A DNA stretch of 64,000 nt from Heterodera schachtii (taxonomy: Eukaryota; Nematoda; Chromadorea; Rhabditida; Heteroderidae), in contig SIJG01000045.1 of assembly GCA_023374025.1 (NCBI GenBank), forward strand, positions 62,001-126,000, written 5' to 3'. Under the pieces are notes generated by a model. It had not been told where the DNA came from. It searched no databases and worked only from the letters and a program-made list of their open reading frames with translations. This document shows positions 24,296-35,686 of this stretch, piece after piece. A program made the position numbers and the translations under genes. Each line of letters opens with the position of its first letter. The first letter of the stretch is position 1.

Positions 24296-27200
24296 TCAGC
24301 AGGCAGCGGCAGCGGGCGGTTGCGGCGTTTTGAGGGTGGTAGTGGCACTGTTATTGTTGTTGCTGCTGTTCCTGGTCAACAATGCCCAGTGCAAACTGTA
24401 CACAACCAGCTCATATGTGCCGATGGTGAACGCCGTGTTGGGCACCGAACGGACCAACTTTTACGGGAGGAAAGGGGGGGGGGGGTGAATAAATTGTTGA
24501 ATAAAATTTTTTAAAAATTGCACTCCAAAAGTAAATTAAATTAAATTGATTTGCTATTTAAGTGGGATTTAGCAATACGAGTGCATTTGGTTTATTTTCT
24601 ATTTTTGCTTTCGTGCACTGAAATTTTTTGTGATTTTTTCAAAAATGAAAAACGTTATGAAACCCAAAAAAAATTTTTTTGAAAGAAACAATGCTTCAAA
24701 TAATGCCACCCCAAGCCCCGAAAAACATAAATCCCTGTGGCCGCTGAAAATTCCTGTTTTTTTTTTTGCTCCAGCACTAAAAATTTTGAAAAAATAACAC
24801 CAGAGAAAATTTTTTTCATGGTACAAGAGCAAAAAACCCGATTTCTGCCCTACGAAACCTTTATTTCAAGTCTCATCATACTAGGGGCTTACAAGAGAAG
24901 GGCGTGAACTATAAAGTCGGAAAATGCATATGTTTTATATACCATTGGTATAGAGAATGGTTGACTATTATTGCGGGTTTTTAATAATAAAAAAAAGTTA
25001 CGGGGCCCCAAAAAAACCAATTTAGACCTAAAGGCCCATTTCTAGCTTTATTAACTTTCTTTAATTCCCATTCCCAACCAACCTTTACACTTAATTCTTT
25101 TTTGCTTTTTTTTTACTTAAGAAAAACTATCATATTATTTTTTTCACTCTAAAAAATGTTTTTTAAATTATTTAGTGTATGATGGAGTTGAACCCAAGCT
25201 CCAAAAATGCGAATTTAACCAACTGAGCCATCAATTTTAAGTGAAAAAATACCGCCAAAATTTCGGTTTTTGAGGCTCAGTAACTTATTTTATTTCTTCC
25301 TATGGGGGCGTAATATTAAAAATACGCAATAGAACTCGACCCTGCACTATACAATGGAATATAAAATATATGCATTTTCCGACTTCAGTTCATGCCCTTC
25401 CCAGGGACGGTCCCAGGATTTTGCCTTGGAGGGGGGGGGGGGGGTACTTCCCCCCAGGCTATGACCTTTTTTTTTTTGCTTTGCACACCCGTTTTTTTGT
25501 GGCGCGGTTTTTGCGGTTTTAAATGCGGTTGTTAACCGATTTGGTCCAAAAAATGACCATATTTGGTGATTTTGAGCTATTTTTAGCAGATTTTCATCAA
25601 AATGTCTTCCTTTTGTGTTGTACCTGCAAAAGAACGCCATGCCAAAGTGTCTGCCATCCCTCGTGGCGCAAAATGTGCCGCAGAATGCCACGCAACCGAT
25701 TTGTTGAGCCTTCTTCACGTAATCGTGTCCGAATCACCTCTAAAAAAGGCAAAAAAAAAGTCTAAAAATTTTAAAATGGAAAAATAAATTGGGGAAGGAG
25801 GTCAATTCAGGGGTTACTCAAGATCTTTAAAAAAAATTTTGACAATAGATTTTTTCTTGAAGAATTTCAATGTTTGAAAATTTAAAAAAATTCGGCGTCG
25901 AAATTTTGTCCCGTTCCGTGAAGCCCAGTGCTCCACTTCAGTCCGGACTAATCGTGGCCAATTAAAAAGAAATGAAAAATTCCCATGCCCTCCCCCCCCC
26001 TCCCCTCCAATTTTCGGGTGCACCCCAAAAATCGCCGCCGGAATATCGCCGAGATAAAATATGGCCACAGAAATTTAAAAAGAAAATTTCCCGAAAAAAT
26101 TATTAAAATTTTTTTTTTTGAAAAATTTTTCTAAAACGACAATTTTCATACAATTTCGAAAAAATCGCTGAAAAGTTTTTCAAAATTTTTTTTTATTAAA
26201 ATTTTCTAACTAAGAATTTCCTATGAATTTTTTTATGAAAAATTTCTAGGTTTGAAAAAAAATTTGTTTTTTAATTCCGGCGGCGACATTTTGTCCCCCC
26301 CCCCCAATTTTCCCCTACCATGTGGGTAGCACGTGAAGCCGGCCACCAGCTTGGCGGTCCCGCCGGCCACCATGAATTGCCAAATGTTCTGCCCGTCCTG
26401 TTTGCCGATGAATTTCACAGAGGGGTCTTGGATTTTGCTGGAAAAATAGGGGGAAATTTAATAAGTTTTGTAATGGAGAAATTTTTTGCAATTTAATAAT
26501 AAATTTAAAACAATTTTTTTCTGTAATTTCCAAAAGTTTAAACGGGACGAGACAAAATCTCGCCGCTGAAATTAAAAAATTTTCAGAAAAGAATAGAAAT
26601 TTGTTTTGTAAAAGATTCCTTTCAAATTTTTTGTTCTTTCTTGGAATTTTCCTATAAAAACTTTCAGATTTTTCTTAAATTGTGAAATTTTTCTTTATAA
26701 AAAAAATTTCGGCGGTGAAATTTTGTGGCGCACACTTTTAAAATGAGAAAACTTTCGGAATTCTTTATAATTTCAATGCTTGGTGTAGAAAAAAAAAAAT
26801 CAAAAATTCATTTTTTGGTTTTCTATTTTAAATTATTCGTATATAAAAATGAACACAACTCACTCTCGAAGGGATTCATAAATCATGAACTGAAGCATTG
26901 TCTCGGTGATACCAATGTACGAGCCGGTCACACCCTCAAAAAAAAAACGCTAAAATTTTTTAAAGAAATTGTTGTTTTGAAGCTTGGATGGGGCGGAGCA
27001 GGACAAACTCCGCCGCCAAAACTCCGCGAAGAAAAAAAAACTTAAAAAATTTCTAAAAATTTTCCAGTGATTTTTTAAAAAAAATAGAATTTTCTTAAAA
27101 CAAATTTTTTTTTTAGATTTTTTTTTTGGAAATTTACTAATTGCCTCACGAAATTTTGGGGTGCACCGCTCTGATGGGGACATAAACAAGCCCAATTTTC

Positions 27201-30190
27201 TGAAGACGAATTATTAGATTAAATAAAATTCGGCGACAAATTTGCAGAGAAAACAAAAAAGGATTTTCAATAAATGGTCTATTTACTTATTGTTAGCCTC
27301 ATCCAAATTTTTCAAAAAAATCCACAATTCTTTGATGAAAATCTGCTAAAAATGGCTCAAAAGCGCAAAATTTGTCGTTTTTTGGACAAGATTCGTGAAC
27401 AAATCCTATTAGAAAATGCAAAAATTTTCCCGGCGGCGCCTATCGGCACCGCCGGACTGAAGCCCTTTTTTTGGAAAACTGCCGCAAAAAAAAAGTGGTG
27501 CGAACGTCGCCCGAGGGGAGGTACCCCCCTCCCAAGCCAAAATCTTGGGACCGTTCCTGGTCTCGAACACGAAAAAGAAGTTGGCACAAAATATCCCTTT
27601 TTTCGCCCCCATACCCTCCAAAAGCTGAGAATGCCCTCCTCGCGACGGATGCGACGCGCACACTCAAAGGCACGCACGTGCGCCGGGCTCAGCTGCAGCC
27701 GCGTCTTCACCAGCCAAATTGGGTTGATTGCGGTGGCGGTGACCAACGCTAAACAAAAACACAGCAAATTTAGGGGTTTAAACGGCGCCCAGAAAATGGC
27801 AGTCAAATTACCCAGGAAACCCCAATAATAAACATCTTTTCACGACTTTTTAAAACAAAAATTTTTCTTCCAAAAAAGGGGTCCACCACCATCTACATAT
27901 AGTATTAACCTTTTTTAGTTGTCAAAAAATGAAGTATTCTTAGTAAAACACAGTTTGTTGAAGAAATTTGCATTGATTTTTTTTTGTTCGAGTTCGGGTC
28001 TGGGATTCGAAAGTGGTGTTGGATTCGGGTTCTCCAACCCAGAAACCCCGGGAGCAGGTCGTTCCCACCCCCCCCCCCCCCTCGTCGTTACCCCCGAAAT
28101 TTTTTTTAAATTTTCAAACCTAGAAATTTCATTAAAAAAATTCTTAGGAAATTTGCTACAGTAAGAAAATTTCAGAAAAAAAAATTTTGAAAATTTTTTA
28201 CGCGATTTTTTCGAAATTTAATGATGAACTACTAAGTTTTTTCAAAAATTTTCGAAAAATCGCTTAAAAAAATTTTTTTTTCTTGATTTTTCGGGGGGAA
28301 ACGACCGGGGGGGGGGGAATGAAGTGCACCCGAAAACCCCAATATGAGTGGTTTCCGGAGGGAGTCGAAAAAGTACTCCCATCCCACGCCTTGGAATCTC
28401 CACAAATTTGGGGGGTGGGGAGAGGGTCTGAAAAATTTCTGTTTTTTTTGTGGTTATAAATTTTGGACGAGAAATACACACATGAGGAGCGTGGCAAAAC
28501 AACAACAGCACACCTGCACTGCCGGCGGACAACATGTGCACGGAGTGGGAGTTGGACTGAATCCATTCGGGGTGGTCGTTCAGGAAACGCTTCATGCACG
28601 AGTAGCAGCCAAAATAGACAGCCCTGGAGGAGGACAGACATTTTTTATAAAATTTCAAGAAAACATTTAAAAATTAGTCAACGATTTTTTTTTGTTGTTG
28701 TAATTTTATGATGAAATAGTTTCAAAAAATCGCTAAAAAAATTTTCGTTGGAATTTTCATAAAAAATTTTTAATTTTTCTTGGAAATTTCTAATTTAAAA
28801 CTTTCAAAAAAAAAATTCGTCGGCGAAATTTTGGGGTGCACCCTTGGAAATATGGTCAAAATGTAAGCACCCAAAACTCCCAGCTTTTTTTGGCTCACTT
28901 TGACGGCGCCACACCGACCAAATTTGGGCCAAGGCCTTTGTACAGCGCGCGAAAGCGTCCCTCGCGCCACACGGAGTGAAAGGAGCGGAAAATGACCGAT
29001 TGGTGGAGCAGACGACGACACAGCGCAAAACGGTGGGCTGTAAAAAGTGGACATTTTGTTGGAAATTGGGTAAATTTTGAAAAAAAACACAAATGCAAGC
29101 CTTCCTCTGCCGATTTAAAAAAAAAATTTTTGAAAAAGTTAGCGATAATATGCGACAATTGGGCATATATGGCATAGAGTATATCACTCTATCCACAAAA
29201 ATTTTAGGAAAATGGAAAAGAAAAAAAAATGGAAGAAGAAATTGCTAAACAAAACAAAAAAAATTACATAAAAACATTTTTTTTGGGTTTTATTCTGCGT
29301 ACAATTACTAGTAGTAGTTAGAAGATATCAAAAAAAATTTTAAATTTTTTGTCCGAGTTCAAAATCAATGATTTTTGTACAAAACTGCTTAAAAAATCTG
29401 GAGAAAATTGCCATTAAACCCTTAGCAAAGCAAAAATTTAAAAAATAATCCCAAAAACCTGTTGCTGTGCTGCTCGACGCTGCCGTTGTTGCTGAGCTGG
29501 TCGAACTTGTGGACGATGATGTCCACCGCTGCAGTCGTTCCAGCTGCACTTTACGTCGCATTTCGTGCCCATGCGAACTCTGCAGCCGCGTCTTGACAAC
29601 CTTCAAAAAAAAACATGGCAAAATTTTGGAAAAAATGCGTCAAGAAGCATTTCGATCTCAATTTTTCGGCTATGTCCCCCCAAAAAACGGTATAAATTTT
29701 TGTCAATCATCAGATATATTTAAATCACAGAAACGAACTAAAAGTTTAAATAGCGTTCAAATAAAATCATTTTTAGACTAAAAACGGAAAAATTGAATCT
29801 CGAATTTTTGTTAGAATTTGGGTCCGTGGTTCGGAATTGGCCCAAATGGATGCCGGATCCGTGATCAACTACCTCAAGCGGGCAAGTGATGGCAGTGCCA
29901 GCAGTGCCTCCGAGCGCGCCGCCGGTGAAGTGTATGAAAAACTGAAATTTTTTAAATAAAAAAATGGAAAAATTTCTTAGTGGGGAATATCACTTAATTT
30001 TTAGGCGCGTAATTAAACATTTTTCCATTCCTTCTAAATTAAAATTTATCTTATTGCTACACAGCTAAAAAAAAATTTTTTTTTTTGCCATTGGAATCGA
30101 AATTTTTAACCCATGGCAAAAAATGTTTCATTTCCACACCTCGGTCCAGCCACTTTCGGACATCAAATCGGCACTTTGTTGTCGATTCAT
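24296..30190 (-). CDS. SLC25A33/36-like: Mitochondrial pyrimidine nucleotide carrier-like protein, complete, 10 exons, 370 aa
   Basis: Reverse-strand exons 30190-30140, 29941-29873, 29600-29459, 29037-28899, 28623-28514, 27748-27615, 26934-26864, 26437-26319, 25739-25624 and 24457-24296 join in phase from ATG to TGA. All three mitochondrial-carrier signatures are present: CPLEVVKTR (about residues 37-45), NPIWLVKTR (179-187) and YPHEVIRTR (276-284). The PIW form in repeat two, GLGPNLVGVAPS, AVYFGCYS and SVPNTAFTIGTYELVVYSL match the SLC25A33/36 group, which moves pyrimidine nucleotides across the inner mitochondrial membrane. A Ser/Thr-rich insert (about 67-87) and a Gln/Asn/Pro/Ala tail after residue 340 make it longer than the usual 310-320 aa. 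Signatures one and three are each split by an intron. No frame breaks are seen, so it is probably functional. The closely related SLC25A32 (FAD/folate) type is a less likely alternative. Confidence 0.93.
24893..25402. repeat. Inverted-repeat element in carrier intron 9
   Basis: GAAGGGCGTGAACTATAAAG, then TCGGAAAATGCATATGTTTT, near 24897 reappear inverted at about 25350-25400 (GAAGGGCATGAACTGAAGTC on the reverse strand). Arms are about 60 bp with a few differences. A G run of about 17 (25425-25443) and a segment shared with 27520-27570 (reading CAAAATC.TGGGACCGT on opposite strands) lie just outside. It fills much of the 1166-nt last intron. Confidence 0.65.
25181..25232 (-). repeat. tRNA-like pol III promoter segment (SINE-type)
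   Basis: On the reverse strand GATGGCTCAGTTGGTTAA looks like a tRNA D-arm with A box, and GGGTTCAACTCC like a T-arm with B box. The ends GATGG and CCATC can pair. The segment is only 52 nt and lacks room for an anticodon arm, so it is more likely a tRNA-derived SINE or tRNA relic than a working tRNA. It lies inside the inverted-repeat element of intron 9. Confidence 0.5.
26020..26306. mobile_element. Foldback repeat in carrier intron 8
   Basis: The left end GGGTGCACCCC, AAAAATCGCCGCCGGAAT, mirrors the right end TTCCGGCGGCGACATTTTGT. Between them lie AAATTTC/GAAATTT-rich arms. The right end sits about 12 bases from the donor site of intron 8. It belongs to the same family as 26543-26745, 28066-28335 and 30425-30712. 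Confidence 0.6.
26543..26745. mobile_element. Foldback repeat in carrier intron 7
   Basis: Left end ACGGGACGAGACAAAATCTC then GCCGCTGAAATT; right end AATTTCGGCGGTGAAATTTT then GTGGCGCACAC. Shorter member of the intronic foldback family. Confidence 0.5.
27430..27455. repeat. Dispersed GC-rich hairpin repeat, copy 2
   Basis: The CCGGCGGCGCC...CACCGCCGG core inside carrier intron 6. Unlike copies 1, 4 and 5 it is followed by GCAAAAAAAAAGTGG and a GGGGAGGTACCCCCC palindrome. Confidence 0.7.
28066..28335. mobile_element. Foldback repeat in carrier intron 5
   Basis: A C run, CTCGTCGTTACCCCCGAAAT and TTTCAAA-rich sequence on the left mirror TTTTTCGGGGGGAAACGACC and a G run on the right, followed by GTGCACCCG. 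It is a palindrome of about 270 bp in the 765-nt intron. Confidence 0.55.
29811..29872 (-). mobile_element. MITE end forming the donor site of carrier intron 2
   Basis: On the reverse strand intron 2 starts GTAGTTGATCACGGATCCGG, then CATCCATTT. This matches the terminus of the foldback MITE at 23008 (GGTCGCTGATCACGAATCCGG, CATCCATTT) starting two bases into the intron. Downstream similarity continues (GAACCACGGACC, TTCTAACAAAAATTCG). The far end of the intron does not obviously match, so only one arm is kept. Confidence 0.6.
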
Positions 30191-30424
30191 TCTTTGGGAT
30201 TGATTGATGTTATTGAAATTATATGTCAAATAAAATATAAAAATAAAATAAAATTGTAAAGGTCTAAAACACTTGTACCAAACCAAATCTCACAATTTAA
30301 AATTTTATCGAATTTATTCACTACTGCTAAAGGTAGAGAAAAACCAAGGATGGAATAATGGAATTTCGACATTTTTTTGTGGGGAATGGCTCAGAATTCT
30401 GACATTTTTGATGCGTCAAATTCG

Positions 30425-30712
30425 GGTACACCCCAAAATCTCGCCACAGAAATTTCAAAAAATTTTTCAAACAGAAATTTATCAAGGAAAAAATTCTTAG
30501 AAAATTTTTAGCGAGGAAAAATTTCAAAAAAAATTATTTGTTAAGTTTTTTTGGGAAATTTTTTCGAAAAAACAGTAATTTATCATAAAATTTCAAAAAA
30601 TTGCTTAACTTTCAAAAAAAAATTTTCTTTAATTTTTTCCTTGAATAATTTTTGTTTGAAAAAAAATTTTTGAAATTTCTGCGGCTAGGTTTTGTCCCGT
30701 CCCCTCAAATTC
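30425..30712. mobile_element. Foldback repeat 5' of the carrier gene
   Basis: GGGTACACCCCAAAATCTCG, CCACAGAAATTTCAAAAA at the left mirrors TTTTTGAAATTTCTGCGGCT, AGGTTTTGTCCCGTCCCC at the right. It lies about 235 bases upstream of the carrier ATG and is the best preserved member of the intronic family. Confidence 0.6.
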
Positions 30713-30942
30713 CATCCTTGTTAAACATGACAACAATAAAGATTAAAATGTACGAGAAAAAGCCAATTAGCACCGGCACCACCCCGGCACTTGCGCATGC
30801 ATGCCAACGCGTCCTCCTTGCAGTCGTGGCCGGACTCGACTCTTTCGTTAACAGCAAAAAAGAGATAAATAAATAAAAGTGTCTTAAAATGTTTACAATT
30901 AAAATTTAAAAAAAACAATTTAGAACTCCATTTTCTTTGCTG

Positions 30943-31140
30943 ATTACCGTACTTCTTCGATTATAGCCCCCGGGGGCTCTATTGTTCAACCCCCCTCAAA
31001 AGGGGGGCAATGTTCGAGGGGGGGGATCTAATCGAGGGGGGGGGGGCTTTATAGTTCAACCCCCCTCAAAAGGGGGGCTTTATTCGAGGGGGGGGGGGAT
31101 CTAATCGAGGGGGGGGATATAATCGAAGAAATACGGTAAT
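30943..31140. mobile_element. 198-bp MITE with G-run hairpins
   Basis: Inverted ends ATTACCGTACTTCTTCGATT and the complement of ATTACCGTATTTCTTCGATT. Inside, CCCCCCTCAAAAGGGGGG (a 6-bp C/G stem) occurs twice about 70 bp apart, with further runs of 8-12 G. Flanks show no certain target duplication. The G runs could form quadruplexes on this strand. Confidence 0.75.
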
Positions 31141-31475
31141 TGGGTTGTGAGTTGTTTTTAATCAAAAAAAAATGCCTCAAATCGGTAGGATGATTTGGAC
31201 TATAAAAAAGCTAAAATATGATCAAAAAATGGGGAAATAATACCTAAAACATTCTCGGGTGAAATTGATCTGGATATATATGAATGAATTAAAAAAAAGT
31301 AACTTTTAAATAATTTTTCGAACGATTTTTTATCGTTTTTATTGCATTTCTGTCAGGTAAGCCAAAACAGTGCTTTTCCGTTGTTTGAAACCAAGGGAAT
31401 TAACGAAAAAAATGTGACTGGTCCTTGGAGCCCAGATGGCGGGGCCCAGTCGACCCCCACCGGTAAATATCGCTG

Positions 31476-31588
31476 ACCCACAAATTGTCCAAGCCGTCGT
31501 ATTCGTATTCAGCGACCCCGAAAACCCTAAAATAGACCCGTTTTCCGGCTTTTTATGAGCTTTTTAGACTTTTGGACAATTCGTGGGT
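31476..31588. repeat. Short inverted repeat, ACCCACAAATTGTCCAA
   Basis: ACCCACAAATTGTCCAA at 31476 is matched inverted (one mismatch) at 31572-31588, and a second partial copy follows at about 31600. CAGCGACCCCGAAAACCC lies between. It is probably a small MITE related to the GGTCGCTGATCA family. An exon-like GC-rich patch just before it (31410-31460) was not assignable. Confidence 0.45.
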
Positions 31589-31639
31589 TTTTACTCTTTT
31601 GGACAATTCGTGGCTTGGACACTTTGTGGGGGCGCCATA

Positions 31640-34600
31640 AATATATACCTATGAAATTTTTGTTGTTCGAAGAATATTTATTATAAATATCATAAAAAAA
31701 GAATATTTAATTATTGTTTATTATTGTTATCTTTTAATATATGCATATGAGATTTTAATTTTTATTACGCCTTTTATTTTTTACTCGTGCTCTCCAATTT
31801 TTTTCGAGTAGTTAAGAATTCATTCTTATAATATTAGCTGCAAAAAATTCATTTTATAATTATAATATTTTTTATTTTTTTAATTCTTCTAAATCTCTAC
31901 ATTTACAATTTCTATTTATAATTTCTTTTAAATTTGGTATCTTTTTAAATTATTAATATTTTTTTAATGTAAATTTTGTAATTATATTTGATGACTAATA
32001 ATAATTTTTTTAATTTAAACAATTATTTCGTTTTTTTATTTTAATATGATTCTATACAAAGTACACTTTTTTCATTTATAATTATCTGAAATAAAATATT
32101 ATTGAAAGACATCTAATTTATTTGGAAAAATGATTCAGAAACTACAGTCTTGAAATTAATGTCTCAAGTTTTTTTCTTAAACAAAAACATGCGTTTTTCA
32201 TAAAAATGTATCAAGCATTGATAAACCCATGAAGTAGAAATAAATTTTTTCATAAAATGGTCCCTACTGAACAAATAAATGCTGATTGGGGTGAAAGGAA
32301 CTTTGAAAATCTTTTTTAAAGAACCATTTTTAGTTCAACGAAATTAGATAATTTCACGAGAGTTCCATTTAAGAAGGGATCTGTTTAGTAACATAATTTC
32401 AAATTTAGGAGGAATCATTTAATTTATTATAAAATTTAAATATAGGCCTGCGAACTTTTATTTTTAAAATGATTTGATTAGAAAATTGTTTATCAAGTTT
32501 ACATTTATTATTGTTTTTTAAATTTGTAAAGCTTCATTTTTATCCTTTCGATTTTGGATTTTCTTAATCTTTTAATTGAATATTGGCACAAAATCATTAA
32601 TTTTTTTTAATATATAAAAAAGTATAAATTAAATATTGTCTTTAGATTTGTTTATTGTTGTCTTTGTGTATAATTAATTAACAAATTAAAATTTTTATCC
32701 CATTAAAGGAAATATCTTAATAAACTTTTTTATTTTTATATCTTTGATATATTTTAAATATTATATGTCAATTAGATTTGTATTAAATTATTTTAATGAA
32801 TTTTTCTTGTTTATTATATTTTAGACTCCTATTATTTAATATCCTGATTTATTCTTATTCATTTTTAATGGGTTTTGAATATTTATTACTAATTATAGAA
32901 GGATATTGTCGATAAGTTGAATGTTCTGAGAGTGTTATTTTTATTATTATAGACCCTAAATAAGTCATTTACTTATGAATATAATAATTATTTTTTATTC
33001 GCGTCAATGACGGTTGAGATGTGTTGAGGAATTCAGAATACTTTCTTTTTTTAATGTGTATCAGTCGAAAGTAATTTTAATCAAATTAAATTTTTTTATG
33101 GGTAATTAATTTCTCCGATATTTTAATTAATAATTTTTAATAATTATTTGAAAATATAAACCCCCTCCTTCGTTCCAGACATTGTATTTTACCGACATTG
33201 AATTTATATTATTTTAAAATATTTTTATCATGCAATTATTTAATTATTTGTTAAATGTTTGTCGTTAAAGATATTTTTCTGTTATTGAATCATCGGTAAT
33301 TTTAATATTTATTATTAAGTTGATCCTTTGTCTTCATTCTTTTTGCTAACAATTATATATAATTAATATTTAATTATAAAAGTATTTCACATTTATTTGG
33401 AATTAAAAAAAAATGAAGACTTAATTTAATTAAAATTTAATTTAAAATTTTTTTTTCTCTCTTTTGTTTATTTATTTTTTGTTTTATAATTATTATTTAT
33501 TGTTCTTGAATCACTCGTATGATTTTTTTATTCAGGGATAATTATTAATTTAGTTAAATGGTAAATGAATTTATTTTATTTCTTATAATATAATTTCGTT
33601 AGAAAATTAATTTAAACGATGAATGAATTTTTTAAAATTTCAGTTAAAAGATTCTCAAATTTTTGGATAAGCTTGGTTTTAATATTTTTGCTTTGTACTC
33701 ATGCTGTAATGCTGGTTAAAGCTACCATTCTAAAGGGTAATCAAAAAATATATTTTAGATTTACTTTTTCTAGTCCGTGAAATGAAGAAGTTTAGGATGA
33801 GTTGCAGAACGTAGACTTGTCTTTACCTCTCGATAATTTAATTAAGATTTGTTACTAATATTTTATTTAAATTTTTTAAAAATTTGATTGTTTGAATAAA
33901 ATATATTTTTTATAATTTGAAACTTTTTATAATTTCAAAAAAAGCTCCCTTTTTGACATTTAGGTTCTAAATGAAATTAAATTTTCACATAAATGGTCAT
34001 TATTTAATTAATTTTCAGCAAAGCAAACTTTATACATAAATATTTTAATTAGTTTGAGTGAAGATTTATATTAATGAAATTGAAAAATTCAGAAATATTT
34101 AAAAATTAAAAACTCTAACACGTTTACGAAAATATCGAAAAAGTAAATAATGAAAATTTGAATAAAATGAAAATTTACTGCAAAAAAATATCCATATAGT
34201 CATGCTTAAATTCATTACCTTTTCAGGGTGTTCGAAAACAACTCCTTTTTTAGCCCGTATTGAATTTAATTTAATTTGTTCTTGTTTTATTTTTACCTAA
34301 TTGAATTAAAACAAAATTTTTTTATCAAGTAATTGGCGAGCGACTCTTCTTGTATCGTCCCCGTTTGGGTCATAAAAATTTTTTTTAATGATTATTCAGA
34401 CATTTTATTCTCAATTTGGTCTTACGATATTGAGTCTTTATTCCTTTTAATCTGGCAAAAGGCTTTCTCCAAGGCTAAATAATTCATTCACTTAATGGAT
34501 TATATAATAATATTTGTTTTCAAAGTGAGTATAAATTTTTACATATAAAAAATGGATTTTCAATGAAATTATTCTATTTCCATATAATATAATTTAATGG

Positions 34601-34940
34601 GAAATTTAATTTAAATTATCGTTATAAATATTTTTAATTTTTTAGTATAAAAATTTTATATTTCATTTTTTTAAATTTTCAAATGCATTAGATTTTATAT
34701 GTCCTCTTTTTTGATATAAAGGAAATTTAATTAATATATATAATTTAATATTAATATTTCATTTGATTTTTTTCGACACCAGGGCGGGCTAAACGATGAA
34801 TGAATTTTCTAAATTTCAGTTGAAAGATTCTCAAATCTTCGGAAGTTTGGATTTAAATTTTTGTTTTGTTTTTTTCAATTTTAATATGCAAAGATGATTT
34901 TTAAGATTTTTTGTTTCACGCATTTTTTTGTTGTTGCTTG
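31640..34940. other. AT-rich desert, no gene seen
   Basis: Very AT-rich with no ORF of note. One segment of about 60 bp (AACGATGAATGAATTTT, TTTCAGTT, AAAGATTCTCAAAT) at 33615 is repeated at 34792, showing an old local duplication. Confidence 0.7.
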
Positions 34941-35400
34941 TTTCTAACTAGAGCTGAGCGGGACCGGGATTTTTGACAAAAACCGGGACCGGGATTTGCC
35001 GGGACCAGAAAAGTCGGGACCGGGACCGGGACCAAGTTTTTCGACCGGGACCGGGACCGGGACCGCGAAAAAACCCGGGACCGGGACCAACCGGGACTTT
35101 TTCCAAGAGAAAATTTTTTTTGAAAAATTTTAAAAATTTTTGGTGAATTTTGTTACAAAAATTTCCTAAATTCAAATAGGTACCCATAAAATTTTTTAAT
35201 TTCGAAGAATTTTTCCATTATTCATTGGAAAATTTTTAAAATTTTCATTTTAGGGGGCGGGGGGGAATTTTTGGAATTTTCTGAGTCCCAAAATTCTGGA
35301 TTTTTCTAACAAATTAACAATCTCTTAAAATTTTTAAGTCGCTGTTTTTGTGGCAATGTTATTTCGAAAAACTTTTGGAACATTGGGAGGGTCGGGGTCC

Positions 35401-35424
35401 GTCGGTGCCGATAGGCGCCGCCGG
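35401..35424. repeat. Dispersed GC-rich hairpin repeat, copy 3 (reversed)
   Basis: GTCGGTGCCGATAGGCGCCG then CCGG: reverse orientation of the core found at 23793 and 27430, with matching flanks (AAATTTGAAATTT, GTTAACAGAATTTGTCAAAA). Confidence 0.7.
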
Positions 35425-35601
35425 AAAAAATTTGAAATTTAGAGTGCGATTTGTTAACAGAATTTGTCAAAAAATGACCAAATATTAGGTTAATTTGTGG
35501 TTTTAGGCTGTTTAAAAAAGGCAAAAATATAATTTTTATGTAGAAATATTTTTTATTAATTAAATTTCAATTGATATTGGTAAAGAAAAAAGAAAAAATT
35601 A

Positions 35602-35680
35602 TCTGTTCCATCGGGGAATTGAACCCAATGGACAAATAATGAAAGTCAAAAGGTTTAGCCACTTATCCACTTATGCATAT
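35602..35680 (-). repeat. tRNA-like SINE-type segment
   Basis: On the reverse strand AAGTGGCTAAACC resembles a weak A box. GGGTTCAATTCCCCGATGG holds a good B box, followed shortly by a T run that could terminate pol III. It lies just left of the nested foldback element. A full tRNA fold is not evident. Confidence 0.4.
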
Positions 35681-35686
35681 GAAAAT

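Noticed and set aside
24267..24488. Forward ORF that looks like a signal peptide followed by a short peptide with an FYGRK amidation-like site
   Set aside because: It is the antisense of the last exon of the mitochondrial carrier. The reverse strand reads LVRSVPNTAFTIGTYELVVY, joins the upstream exons in phase and matches the carrier family.
25181..25232. Functional tRNA gene
   Set aside because: A and B boxes are present but the 52-nt span leaves no anticodon arm; listed only as a tRNA-derived segment.
27274..27828. 184-aa forward ORF
   Set aside because: Antisense to carrier exon 6 (NPIWLVKTRLQL on the reverse strand) and running through intron repeats.
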